Source of the DNA: Furfurilactobacillus entadae
Lineage (GTDB): Bacteria > Bacillota > Bacilli > Lactobacillales > Lactobacillaceae
Direction: 5' to 3'
Length of the DNA: 64,000 nucleotides
NCBI RefSeq assembly: GCF_045862745.1
Contig: NZ_BQXN01000006.1
Location: 46,620-110,619 of the forward strand
The notes beneath the pieces are model-generated. The model searched no databases and was not told where the DNA came from. It worked only from the letters and a program-made list of their open reading frames with translations. The position numbers and the translations under genes were made by a program. This document shows, in pieces, positions 1-8,245 of the stretch. The stretch's first letter is position 1. The number at the start of each line of letters is the position of its first letter.

Positions 1-438
1 GTTGGGTTTAATGTGCGGCCAACTGCACAAGCCCGGTCACAGGCCGATAGCGATGGTGTGGACATTCGTCTGCACAACGTGATCTACAACGCCATCGATG
101 AAATCGAATCAGCCATGAAGGGAATGCTTGAACCAGTTTATAAGGAAGAAGTCACTGGTGAAGTTGAAGTTCGTGAACTGTACAAGGTTTCAAAGGTCGG
201 AACGGTTGTCGGTGGGATGGTTACTGAAGGTTACATTAGTAGCGACGCCGGAATTCGTTTGATCCGTGATGGTGTGGTTATTTACGAAGGTAAGTTAGGT
301 TCACTTCAACGGTTCAAGGACTCAGTTAAGCAGGTTAAAGCCGGCTTTGACCTTGGGTTGACCATTGCAGGTTACAACGACTTGCGGGTCGGTGATGTGA
401 TTGAAGCTTACGTTATGAAGGAAGTTCCGATTGACTAA
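1..438 (+). CDS. infB: Translation initiation factor IF-2, C-terminal fragment
   Basis: The first 145 codons are open from base 1 and are the C-terminal end of IF-2, the GTPase that places initiator tRNA on the 30S subunit. The segment starts at VGFNVRP and covers the end of domain IV-3 and the final beta-barrel that binds fMet-tRNA (VGTVVGGMV, RLIRDGVVIYEG, then FDLGLTIAGYNDLRVGDVIEAY). The gene is cut by the window edge, not broken. rbfA follows, the usual nusA-infB-rbfA order. Confidence 0.95.
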   Translation, partial: VGFNVRPTAQARSQADSDGVDIRLHNVIYNAIDEIESAMKGMLEPVYKEEVTGEVEVRELYKVSKVGTVVGGMVTEGYISSDAGIRLIRDGVVIYEGKLGSLQRFKDSVKQVKAGFDLGLTIAGYNDLRVGDVIEAYVMKEVPID

Positions 439-473
439 GCGTTACCATAACGAAAGATAAGGCGGTGAAGATA

Positions 474-836
474 ATGCCAAGCAAACAATATCGTGTTGGT
501 CGGCTGGAACAAGAAATCCAGCGCGAAGTAACGGACATTTTGTTGAAGCGTGTGCGGGATCCGCGTGTGACGGGCGTAACCATTACGGGTGTTGAAGTTA
601 CTGGTGATCTACAGGAAGCAACGTTGTACTACAGCATTCTGTCAGATAAAGCCAGTGACAACGAAAAAACAGCTGCTGGTTTGGAAAAGGCTAGTGGCCT
701 CATTCGTGGGGAACTCGGGCGGCGGTTGAGCATCTACAAGACGCCTGAAATTTTCTTTGTTCAGGATAAATCCGTTCAGTACGGCAGTCACATTGATGAA
801 TTGATCAATAAACTGCACCAACAAGAACGCGATTAA
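474..836 (+). CDS. rbfA: 30S ribosome-binding factor A
   Basis: RbfA is a KH-fold protein that binds the 30S subunit and helps mature the 5' end of 16S rRNA. The 120-residue product opens MPSKQYRVGRLEQEIQREV, the typical N-terminus, and has the usual length. The ATG at 474 is preferred over a GTG at 465 because AAGGCGGTG lies six bases upstream. It follows infB by 35 bases, and a strong terminator closes the operon directly after it. Confidence 0.95.
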   Translation: MPSKQYRVGRLEQEIQREVTDILLKRVRDPRVTGVTITGVEVTGDLQEATLYYSILSDKASDNEKTAAGLEKASGLIRGELGRRLSIYKTPEIFFVQDKSVQYGSHIDELINKLHQQERD

Positions 837-838
837 CT

Positions 839-890
839 AAAAAATCACTCGGTGATTGACCATTATGGTCCAGTTACCGGGTGATTTTTT
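839..890 (+). terminator. Rho-independent terminator after rbfA
   Basis: AAAAATCACTCGGT pairs with ACCGGGTGATTTTT (one G-U pair), with an inner GACC/GGTC hairpin and a run of T. It ends the infB-rbfA transcription unit. Confidence 0.85.
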
Positions 891-948
891 GTTTGTCAGC
901 TTAAGCAGCCGGCCGGTGCGTGCAGTCGCTTTTTTCACAACCCTACGG

Positions 949-954
949 TATAAT
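949..954 (+). promoter_or_regulatory. Probable -10 box for truB
   Basis: A perfect TATAAT lies 62 bases upstream of truB, downstream of the rbfA terminator. The -35 region (TCGCTT at 926) is poor. Confidence 0.5.
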
Positions 955-1015
955 GATGAACGTTATCGGCTCATTCAGAGTCGTTTTTGACAGATGAAAA
1001 GTGAGGTTTTGAACG

Positions 1016-1924
1016 ATGGAAGGCATTCTCCCGATTAACAAGGCACGTGGCATGACAAGTCATGATGTTGTTTTTAAGCTCCGCAAAATCTTGCACACGA
1101 AAAAAATTGGCCATTCGGGCACGCTGGATCCAAATGTGGACGGCGTTTTACCGGTTTGTATTGGTGCCGCAACGAAAGTGGTTCCGTACTTGATGGCTTC
1201 TGGTAAGGTGTACCGTGGCACCGTGACGCTCGGGTTTGCAACGGAAACTGAGGATCTTGACGGCGCGGAAGTTACACGCACGGCGTTAACACAACCGTTT
1301 ACAGACGCCCAAATCATGCAGGGCATGGAGGCACTTACGGGCGACATTGAACAAATTCCGCCAATGTATTCTGCAGTCAAGGTCAATGGCCGCAAACTTT
1401 ATGAATATGCCCGGGCCGATGAAACGGTGGCCCGGCCTGTTCGACAAATTCACGTTGATTATTTCAAGCAAACGGGTCCCAGTACCTTTGATGAACAAGC
1501 AGGCACCCAAACGATTCCGTTTGAAATCGGGTGTGGTAAGGGGACGTATGTCCGGACGTTATCGGTTCAACTTGGTGAGCAACTGAATATTCCCGCAGTG
1601 ATGAGTGATTTGACCCGGATCAAAAGTGGGGGCTTCACATTATCACAAGCGTTAACGTTAGAGGCGGTAGAACAAGCAGTGGCTGACGAAACAATTAACG
1701 CCAAGCTTCTTCCAATCGAATACGCGTTGGCCCATTACCCGATGGTTGATTTAACGCCAGATCAATGGCAGTTAGTCACAAATGGGGGGTGGCTTGAACC
1801 CGCTGTGTTAGGCGATGCTGATGTTGTCGCCGTTCGGTTTGGCGGTCAGGTTAAAGCGTTGTACCAACGCTCTGCCGACGGTAAAGCGGCAAAACCGTTG
1901 AAGATGTTTTCTAATCATCTATAA
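1016..1924 (+). CDS. truB: tRNA pseudouridine(55) synthase
   Basis: Converts U55 of the T-arm of tRNAs to pseudouridine. The 302-residue protein has the TruB motif HSGTLDPNVDGVLP, whose Asp38 is the expected catalytic nucleophile, and later GTYVRTLSVQLGEQL, part of the substrate-binding fold. The C-terminal part after about residue 240 resembles the degenerate PUA-like tail of Firmicute enzymes. The ATG at 1016 follows GTGAGG. ribF lies 39 bases downstream, the usual truB-ribF pairing. Confidence 0.95.
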   Translation: MEGILPINKARGMTSHDVVFKLRKILHTKKIGHSGTLDPNVDGVLPVCIGAATKVVPYLMASGKVYRGTVTLGFATETEDLDGAEVTRTALTQPFTDAQIMQGMEALTGDIEQIPPMYSAVKVNGRKLYEYARADETVARPVRQIHVDYFKQTGPSTFDEQAGTQTIPFEIGCGKGTYVRTLSVQLGEQLNIPAVMSDLTRIKSGGFTLSQALTLEAVEQAVADETINAKLLPIEYALAHYPMVDLTPDQWQLVTNGGWLEPAVLGDADVVAVRFGGQVKALYQRSADGKAAKPLKMFSNHL

Positions 1925-1963
1925 TCAATGAAAAGAATGTTTCCATAAAGGTGGCAAAAAACA

Positions 1964-2929
1964 GTGCAAGTCATTTATTTACGACAACCCTATCAGCAGG
2001 CACAAATTCCCGACACGCCGGTCGTGTTAGCCATGGGCTTTTTTGATGGTGTTCACCTCGGTCATCAAACGGTCATTAACCGGGCGCGAAAGTTGGCCGA
2101 TGAACGAGGAGTGAAGTTAGCGGTGCTGACATATACGCACCAACCAGCATTGGTCTATCAAAATAATCCCGAGGTGTTTCGGTACCTGTCCCGGTTCGAC
2201 CGGAAGCTAGCGTTACTGAAGCAACTGGGTGTCGACATCGTCTACGGGGTCAGTTTCACATCGCAACTGTCCGCTCTACAGCCACAAACATTTGTGGACG
2301 ACTACATGGTCGGGTTGCACGCCGTGGCCGTTGTGGCTGGGTTTGACCATACGTACGGCAAGGTTGACGTTGCCAGCATGAAGCAGCTCCCCGCGTATGC
2401 GAACGGGCGGTTTGACGTTGTGGAAGTTGGCCAAGTGTCCGTGAAGGATGCAAAGGACAGTTCGACCCGGATTCGGCAGGCCATTGATGACGGCGACGTG
2501 GCCGACGCAAATCAACTGTTGGGGTACACGTACCAAACAACCGGGATCGTCGTTCATGGCGAGGCGCGTGGTCGGACACTCGGTTATCCAACGGCAAACA
2601 TCGATCCCGTGGTGACTGAACGGCTCCCAGGCATCGGCATTTATGCGGTGTGGCTTAAATTGGGCGACGTGTGGTACCCAGGCATGGCGTCAATTGGTCG
2701 CAATGAGACGTTTGGTGACCACCGGCCCGTGACGATCGAAATCAATCTGCTGGACTTTGATCAACAGATCTATGGGGAAGAAGTGGTGGTCGCCTGGGGA
2801 AGTCATCTCCGTGATCAGGTGAAGTTTTCAGGGGTCGACGACCTCGTTGCACAATTAGATCAGGATGCATTGGCGACCAGAGCATTCATGGCTGATCACG
2901 CCAAACCTCTTGAAACAATTGGTGATTAG
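1964..2929 (+). CDS. ribF: Bifunctional riboflavin kinase / FAD synthetase
   Basis: Makes FMN from riboflavin and then FAD. The N-terminal nucleotidyltransferase shows GFFDGVHLGHQ near residues 25-35; the C-terminal kinase shows GRTLGYPTANI near residues 203-213. The 321-residue length is normal. The start is GTG at 1964, preceded by AAAGGTGGC. It shares flavin metabolism with ribU near 59700, which imports riboflavin. Confidence 0.95.
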   Translation: MQVIYLRQPYQQAQIPDTPVVLAMGFFDGVHLGHQTVINRARKLADERGVKLAVLTYTHQPALVYQNNPEVFRYLSRFDRKLALLKQLGVDIVYGVSFTSQLSALQPQTFVDDYMVGLHAVAVVAGFDHTYGKVDVASMKQLPAYANGRFDVVEVGQVSVKDAKDSSTRIRQAIDDGDVADANQLLGYTYQTTGIVVHGEARGRTLGYPTANIDPVVTERLPGIGIYAVWLKLGDVWYPGMASIGRNETFGDHRPVTIEINLLDFDQQIYGEEVVVAWGSHLRDQVKFSGVDDLVAQLDQDALATRAFMADHAKPLETIGD

Positions 2930-2943
2930 GGACGCTCGCTTTT

Positions 2944-2986
2944 AAGGGCCGGCTTAGGACATTGCTGTCGTAAGCCGGCTTTTCTT
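2944..2986 (+). terminator. Terminator after ribF
   Basis: GCCGGCTTA (2948) pairs perfectly with TAAGCCGGC (2971), followed by TTTTCTT. Confidence 0.85.
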
Positions 2987-3045
2987 ATAGGCAAACGGCT
3001 GATTAATTTTTCCAATAAAAAAGTCAAATTGAATTATGAATTTGT

Positions 3046-3074
3046 TTGACTTTCTTTGACCAAGTTGTTATATT
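3046..3074 (+). promoter_or_regulatory. Promoter of the hrcA-grpE-dnaK operon
   Basis: TTGACT (3046-3051), a 17-base spacer and TATATT (3069-3074) form a near-consensus housekeeping promoter. The predicted start near 3081 is just before the CIRCE element, so a bound repressor would sit on the initial transcribed region. Confidence 0.8.
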
Positions 3075-3085
3075 AGTAACTGTTC

Positions 3086-3112
3086 TTAGCACTCAAATAG
3101 CGTAAGTGCTAA
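3086..3112 (+). promoter_or_regulatory. CIRCE operator (HrcA binding site)
   Basis: The left arm TTAGCACTC is exact. The spacer is nine bases and the right arm is AAGTGCTAA, one base off the canonical GAGTGCTAA. HrcA binding here would repress the whole chaperone operon, including hrcA. The right arm runs directly into the hrcA Shine-Dalgarno region. Confidence 0.95.
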
Positions 3113-3117
3113 AAGGG

Positions 3118-4167
3118 GTGAGTAAGACGATAACAGATCGACAAAAAATGGTATTACAAGCAATTGTCCGTGCATATACGGAGACTGGGGCTGCGGTTGG
3201 TTCAAAGGCCTTGGCAACGTGGCTACCGATCCACGTGAGTTCTGCCACCATTCGTAATGATATGGCGGCGTTAGAAGAAGCGGGTTACGTGCAAAAGGAA
3301 CATACGTCCTCTGGGCGGGTGCCATCCTTAGCAGGCTACCGCTATTACGTGGACCACTTGGTCAATGACAATGTGGTGGATCATACAGACATTCAGCTGA
3401 TTCAAAATGAGTTGAGTGGCTCATTTTCAAAGATTGATGAAATCGTTGAAGAATCCGCTAACCTGTTGTCAAAATTAACGTCGTACACGGCGTTTACGTT
3501 GCGGCCTGAACAGGCTGATGCCCATTTAAGCGGGTTTCGGTTGGTACCACTAGGTAACCGGCAGGTCATGGCCATTTTGGTCATGGATAGCGGTGATGTG
3601 GCGAACCAGACGTTTGTCCTGCCACGTGACATGGACAGTGACCAGCTTGAGGCGGTCGTCCGGTTGATCAATGATCAACTGGTTGGCTTGCCATTAACGC
3701 AGGTTATGGAGAAATTACGGGTTGAGATTCCAGCCCAGGTGAGTCAGTACATGCAAACGCCAAACGGATTTTTGAATCTCTTTGGGCAAGTGCTGGATAA
3801 AGCTGCGGCTGACCGTTACTTTGTTGGCGGTCGACTGAACCTTCTGAATTTCTCGACGAATCATGACCTTCATGACTTCAAGTCGTTGTACCAACTCTTT
3901 GATACAACGGATGACATCGCAAGCGTACTGAGTCCACCAGACAGTCAGGTTCAAGTCCAGATTGGTGACGAGATCACGAATGACTTGTTGAAAGATTATA
4001 GTTTGGTGACCGGCACGTACGATGTTGGGGCTCATGGTCGTGGCATGATTGCTGTGCTTGGCCCAACCCGGATGCCGTATTCGCGGATGATCGGGTTGGT
4101 CGGGGCGTTTCGTGAGGAACTTGCCGCCAAGCTTTTAGATTATTATCGACACCTTGATGAGGATTAA
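3118..4167 (+). CDS. hrcA: Heat-inducible transcription repressor HrcA
   Basis: Repressor of class I heat-shock genes through CIRCE. The N-terminal winged helix (ITDRQKMVLQAIVRAYTETG, then SSATIRNDMAALEEAGYVQKEHTSSGRVPS) is typical, and the rest is the GAF-like and dimerisation region. The start is uncertain. The GTG at 3118 used here overlaps the purine-rich AAAAGGGGTGA that looks like the ribosome binding site, and another GTG at 3106 lies inside CIRCE. Alignment by eye to the family start (M-L-T-E-R-Q type) would put initiation at ACG 3127 or ATA 3130. First gene of hrcA-grpE-dnaK-dnaJ. Confidence 0.93.
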   Translation: MSKTITDRQKMVLQAIVRAYTETGAAVGSKALATWLPIHVSSATIRNDMAALEEAGYVQKEHTSSGRVPSLAGYRYYVDHLVNDNVVDHTDIQLIQNELSGSFSKIDEIVEESANLLSKLTSYTAFTLRPEQADAHLSGFRLVPLGNRQVMAILVMDSGDVANQTFVLPRDMDSDQLEAVVRLINDQLVGLPLTQVMEKLRVEIPAQVSQYMQTPNGFLNLFGQVLDKAAADRYFVGGRLNLLNFSTNHDLHDFKSLYQLFDTTDDIASVLSPPDSQVQVQIGDEITNDLLKDYSLVTGTYDVGAHGRGMIAVLGPTRMPYSRMIGLVGAFREELAAKLLDYYRHLDED

Positions 4168-4212
4168 GTGCATTGAGGATGATCACAAATGAAATGAATG
4201 GAGGTGGCAAAT

Positions 4213-4788
4213 TTGTCTCATAAAGATGACAGTCAAACTGCTGAACAAGCAGAAAGTGCATCAGACACGACAACATCACAGGCCACGGACCCAACTGCAA
4301 AGGACATCAAAAAAAAGCCAGAAGCAGCCGTGGAACAAGATGAAATTGCTGAGTTAACGGCTCAAGTTGCCGCGATGGAAGATAAGTACCTACGGGCACA
4401 AGCGGAAATCGCCAACATTCAGCAACGTAACCAAAAGGAAACGGCCCAGTTGATGAAGTATGATGGTCAACAACTGGCCCATGATATTGTCCCTGAATTG
4501 GACAATCTTGAACGGGCGCTACAAACGCCGGCTGAAGATGAAGCAGCTAAACAGTTGCAACATGGGGTTCAGATGGTTTACGATCATTTGCAAGCAGCGT
4601 TAGCACAAAACAACGTGACGGAAATTGAATCGTTGAACAAGCCGTTTGACCCAACCCTTCACCAGGCAGTGCAAACTGTCCCAGTAGAAGCGGGTCAAAC
4701 GCCTGAAACGGTTGTGACGGTGTTGCAAAAGGGCTACATGCTAAAGGATCGTGTGTTACGGCCGGCCATGGTCGTCGTTGCACAATAA
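4213..4788 (+). CDS. grpE: Nucleotide exchange factor GrpE
   Basis: Releases ADP from DnaK. The 191-residue protein has an acidic, disordered N-terminus, a long coiled coil (about residues 45-105, IAELTAQVAAMEDKYLRAQAEI) and a C-terminal beta domain ending VLRPAMVVVAQ. A TTG start at 4213 is chosen because GGAGGTGG (4200-4207) sits five bases upstream; the ATG at 4198 overlaps that ribosome binding site. It lies between hrcA and dnaK. Confidence 0.95.
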   Translation: MSHKDDSQTAEQAESASDTTTSQATDPTAKDIKKKPEAAVEQDEIAELTAQVAAMEDKYLRAQAEIANIQQRNQKETAQLMKYDGQQLAHDIVPELDNLERALQTPAEDEAAKQLQHGVQMVYDHLQAALAQNNVTEIESLNKPFDPTLHQAVQTVPVEAGQTPETVVTVLQKGYMLKDRVLRPAMVVVAQ

Positions 4789-4818
4789 TTAGATTAAATA
4801 ATAAGGAAGTTTATAAAA

Positions 4819-6666
4819 ATGGCTAAAATTATTGGAATTGATTTAGGGACCACGAACTCAGCAGTTGCTGTGCTCGAAGGTAGTCAACCAAAGATTATCG
4901 CTAACCCAGAAGGTAACCGGACGACACCATCTGTTGTTTCATTCAAGAACGGTGAAACACAGGTCGGTGAAGTGGCTAAACGCCAAGCAATCACGAACCC
5001 CAACACGGTTCGTTCCATTAAGCGTCACATGGGTGAAGACGGCTACACCGTTGACATCGAAGGTAAGAAGTACACACCACAAGAAATCTCAGCAATGATC
5101 TTGCAATACATCAAGGGCTTCGCTGAAGATTACCTTGGTGAAAAGGTTGATCAGGCTGTTATCACAGTACCTGCTTACTTTAATGACGCTCAGCGTCAAG
5201 CAACCAAGGATGCTGGTAAGATCGCCGGCTTAACGGTTGAACGGATCATCAACGAACCAACGGCTTCTGCCTTGGCATACGGGATGGACAAGAAGGATAA
5301 AGACGAAAAGATCCTGGTCTACGACCTTGGTGGTGGGACATTTGATGTTTCCATCCTTGAATTAGGTGATGGTGTCTTCGACGTTCTGTCAACAAATGGT
5401 GACACACGTCTTGGTGGTGACGACTTTGACCAAAAGATCATCGATTGGTTAGTCGACAACTTCAAGAAGACAAACGGCATCGACCTGTCAAGCGACACAA
5501 TGGCCATGCAACGGTTGAAGGATGCTGCTGAAAAGGCGAAGAAGGACCTGTCAGGGGTTAACGAAGCCCAAATTAGCTTGCCATTTATCTCAAGCGGTGA
5601 CAACGGCCCACTTCACTTGGAAGAAACTTTGTCCCGTGCGCAATTTAACCAAATGACGGCTGACTTGATTGAACGGACAAAGACGCCGGTTCAAAACGCC
5701 TTGCGTGACGCTGACTTAACGATGGATGACATCGATGAAGTTATCTTAAATGGTGGGTCAACTCGGATCCCAGCCGTTCAAGAAGCCGTTAAGGAATTGG
5801 CCGGTAAGGAACCTAACCACTCCATTAACCCTGATGAAGCCGTTGCCTTAGGGGCAGCCGTTCAAGGTGGTGTGATCACTGGTGACGTGAAGGACGTTGT
5901 GCTTTTGGACGTTACGCCATTGTCATTAGGGATTGAAACAATGGGTGGTGTGTTCACGAAGCTGATCGACCGGAACACAACGATTCCAACGTCAAAGAGC
6001 CAAACATTCTCGACTGCCGCGGATAACCAACCAGCCGTTGATATTCACGTGTTGCAAGGTGAACGGCCAATGGCAAACGACAACAAGACCTTAGGAAACT
6101 TCCAGTTGGCAGACATCCCTGCTGCCCCTCGTGGTGTCCCTCAGATCCAAGTGACATTTGACATCGACAAGAACGGGATCGTGAACGTTTCTGCCAAGGA
6201 TCTTGGAACAAACAAAGAACAAAAGATTACGATCAAGAGTAATTCTGGTTTGTCCGACGAAGAAATCGACCGGATGAAGAAGGAAGCCGACGAAAACGCT
6301 GATGCTGATAAGAAGCGTAAAGAAGAAGCTGACTTGAAGAATGAAGTTGACCAACTCTTGTTCCAAGTTGACAAGACGTTGGAAGACCTGAAGGGGAAAG
6401 TTTCTGATGAAGAAGTCAAGCAGGCCACTGATGCGCGTGATGCATTGAAGAAGGCCCAAGATGACAACAACATCGATGAAATGAAGACCAAGAAGGATGA
6501 ATTGAACAAGATCGTTCAAGACTTGACGGTCAAGTTGTACCAACAAAATGCTGATTCACAAGCTGGTGCTGATGGCTCAGCTGCGGGTAGCGCTGACGGC
6601 AGTGCCGGTGGTGATGACACAGTTGACGGTGACTTCAAGGAAGTTGACCCAGACGACAAAAAGTAA
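4819..6666 (+). CDS. dnaK: Chaperone DnaK (Hsp70)
   Basis: ATP-dependent chaperone of 615 residues. The nucleotide-binding domain starts IIGIDLGTTNSAVAV and holds YDLGGGTFDVS and LNGGSTRIPAVQ. The interdomain linker DVVLLDVTPLSLGIE and the substrate-binding domain follow, and the tail is Gly/Ala/Asp-rich, ending PDDKK. Its start follows AAGGAAG. Expression is expected to be heat-inducible through the upstream CIRCE. A hairpin after the gene may reduce transcription into dnaJ. Confidence 0.98.
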   Translation: MAKIIGIDLGTTNSAVAVLEGSQPKIIANPEGNRTTPSVVSFKNGETQVGEVAKRQAITNPNTVRSIKRHMGEDGYTVDIEGKKYTPQEISAMILQYIKGFAEDYLGEKVDQAVITVPAYFNDAQRQATKDAGKIAGLTVERIINEPTASALAYGMDKKDKDEKILVYDLGGGTFDVSILELGDGVFDVLSTNGDTRLGGDDFDQKIIDWLVDNFKKTNGIDLSSDTMAMQRLKDAAEKAKKDLSGVNEAQISLPFISSGDNGPLHLEETLSRAQFNQMTADLIERTKTPVQNALRDADLTMDDIDEVILNGGSTRIPAVQEAVKELAGKEPNHSINPDEAVALGAAVQGGVITGDVKDVVLLDVTPLSLGIETMGGVFTKLIDRNTTIPTSKSQTFSTAADNQPAVDIHVLQGERPMANDNKTLGNFQLADIPAAPRGVPQIQVTFDIDKNGIVNVSAKDLGTNKEQKITIKSNSGLSDEEIDRMKKEADENADADKKRKEEADLKNEVDQLLFQVDKTLEDLKGKVSDEEVKQATDARDALKKAQDDNNIDEMKTKKDELNKIVQDLTVKLYQQNADSQAGADGSAAGSADGSAGGDDTVDGDFKEVDPDDKK

Positions 6667-6683
6667 GCATAGGTAACGACGGG

Positions 6684-6716
6684 GAGTCAAAGGCGCAGGC
6701 GCATCTTTGACTCTTT
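6684..6716 (+). terminator. Hairpin between dnaK and dnaJ, weak terminator
   Basis: GAGTCAAAG (6684-6692) pairs perfectly with CTTTGACTC (6705-6713), but the following TTTGTGCG is a poor T-run, so it is likely to attenuate or stabilise rather than stop transcription. Confidence 0.6.
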
Positions 6717-6814
6717 GTGCGTTTTACGGGTTGGTTTGTGTTACACTTACGCAATAAATGGCTGATCGTCACTTGGCGAGTCGGTTGTCACAAGTTAATT
6801 TTGGGGGTTCACAC

Positions 6815-7936
6815 ATGTCTCAAGGAAGAGATCCGTATGATGTGCTTGGCGTTGGCCGGGATGCATCACAGGACGAGATTAAGAAGGCGTACCGGAAGCT
6901 TTCAAAAAAGTACCATCCGGACTTGAATAAGGAGCCCGGCGCAGAAGATAAGTTTAAAGAAGTGGCTGATGCGTACGAAAAGGTCGGTGACCCACAAAAG
7001 CGGCAGCAGTATGATCAATACGGTGATGCTGGTCAGCAGTTTGGTGGTCAAGGTGGCTTTAACCAGGGCGGCTTTGGCGGCGGTCAGGGCTTCGGTTTTG
7101 ATGACATCTTTAGCCAAATGTTTGGTGGTGGCGGTGGCGGTGCCCGGCGGAATCCTAACGCGCCACAACCAGGTCAAGACTTGCAGTATTCCATGTCGCT
7201 GAAGTTTGAGGAAGCGATTTTTGGGAAAAAGACCACGATCAAATACGACCGTGAAGAAGTTTGTGAGACGTGTGGTGGTAATGGAGCCAAACCGGGAACT
7301 TCACCCGTCACGTGTCACAACTGTGGCGGCTCTGGCTACGTTGAAACGGTCCGTAACACGCCACTTGGCCAGATGCGGTCACAACAGGTTTGTGACGTTT
7401 GTGGTGGAACGGGTAAGGAAATTAAAGAAAAGTGCCCAACCTGTCATGGTAATGGTCACGTGAGCGAAAGCCACGAGATCGAAGTGAGCGTGCCTGCTGG
7501 TGTTGATGATGGTCAACAAATGCGGCTGCAAGGTCAGGGTGAAGCCGGGACAAATGGTGGCCCTTATGGTGACCTGTATATTGTCTTCACGGTGCAACCA
7601 AGTAAGGACTTCAAGCGTGACGGCACGGACATCTACTTTGACCAACCATTAACGTTTGCGCAAGCTGCGTTAGGTGACGAAGTGGAAGTCAAGACGGTTC
7701 ACGGTAACGTTAACCTGAAGATCCCTGCTGGAACGCAAAGCGAAACGACCTTCCGTTTGCGCGGTAAGGGTGTTCCGCACCTGCGTGGTAACGGCAATGG
7801 TGACGAACGGGTTACGGTGAAGGTTCAGACACCAAAGGGCCTCAATAAGGCGCAAAAAGAAGCACTGAAGGCCTTTGCGGAAGCAAGTGGTGAATCAGTG
7901 CCAAATGGTCACGGCGGCCTCTTTGGCCGGCGTTAA
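6815..7936 (+). CDS. dnaJ: Chaperone DnaJ (Hsp40)
   Basis: DnaK co-chaperone of 373 residues. A J domain opens the protein with the HPD motif in KKYHPDLNK; a Gly/Phe-rich linker follows (about residues 76-120). Four CxxCxGxG zinc-finger repeats are present (CETCGGNG, CHNCGGSG, CDVCGGTG, CPTCHGNG), then two beta domains. The ATG at 6815 is chosen over one at 6758, because MSQGRDPYDVLGV fits the family and GGGGG lies seven bases upstream. Confidence 0.97.
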   Translation: MSQGRDPYDVLGVGRDASQDEIKKAYRKLSKKYHPDLNKEPGAEDKFKEVADAYEKVGDPQKRQQYDQYGDAGQQFGGQGGFNQGGFGGGQGFGFDDIFSQMFGGGGGGARRNPNAPQPGQDLQYSMSLKFEEAIFGKKTTIKYDREEVCETCGGNGAKPGTSPVTCHNCGGSGYVETVRNTPLGQMRSQQVCDVCGGTGKEIKEKCPTCHGNGHVSESHEIEVSVPAGVDDGQQMRLQGQGEAGTNGGPYGDLYIVFTVQPSKDFKRDGTDIYFDQPLTFAQAALGDEVEVKTVHGNVNLKIPAGTQSETTFRLRGKGVPHLRGNGNGDERVTVKVQTPKGLNKAQKEALKAFAEASGESVPNGHGGLFGRR

Positions 7937-7949
7937 TAGTGATTAATGA

Positions 7950-7995
7950 CAAGGCACCCCTGGACAGATGTTGTTCATGGGTGCCTTGCTTGCGT
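7950..7995 (+). terminator. Terminator after dnaJ
   Basis: CAAGGCACCC (7950) pairs with GGGTGCCTTG (7979). The T-run after it is weak. It marks the end of the heat-shock operon. Confidence 0.65.
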
Positions 7996-8079
7996 TCTAA
8001 AATGACAGTCAATTAATGATCAGTTCCCGTTACTAATTGAGTGACCAGCAAAAAAGTGGGCACAAACGTTTGATAAAAA

Positions 8080-8108
8080 TTGTGTGTTCACATAATCATT
8101 GCTATAAT
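8080..8108 (+). promoter_or_regulatory. Promoter and leader of lepA
   Basis: TTGTGT (8080-8085), a 17-base spacer and TATAAT (8103-8108) form a good promoter. It leaves a leader of about 130 bases that holds a small TGACA/TGTCA hairpin (8171-8185) but no recognised riboswitch. No gene is supported in 7937-8245. Confidence 0.75.
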
Positions 8109-8245
8109 AAATGTTTAGGATTTCACATTAGCGAAGTCGGCGCAGCAGGTTACAACGGGACCGGCGCCAGTGACAGTTATTGTCAGCCAACCGTTTATGA
8201 AAACGAATCGCGATCATCAGGGTCGGATTCAAAAGGAGGACACGT

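Noticed and set aside
6091..6546. Long minus-strand open frame inside dnaK
   Set aside because: Antisense shadow of a conserved, biased coding sequence; no promoter or ribosome binding site on that strand. The same applies to the antisense frames in the adhesin repeats, for example 31740-32102.
8059..8072. CAAACGTTTG upstream of lepA, identical to the core of the dnaE LexA-type box
   Set aside because: The left half is GGCAC instead of CGAAC, so two constrained positions are lost (12 of 14 match). It lies upstream of the -35, and lepA is not an SOS gene. Treated as chance.
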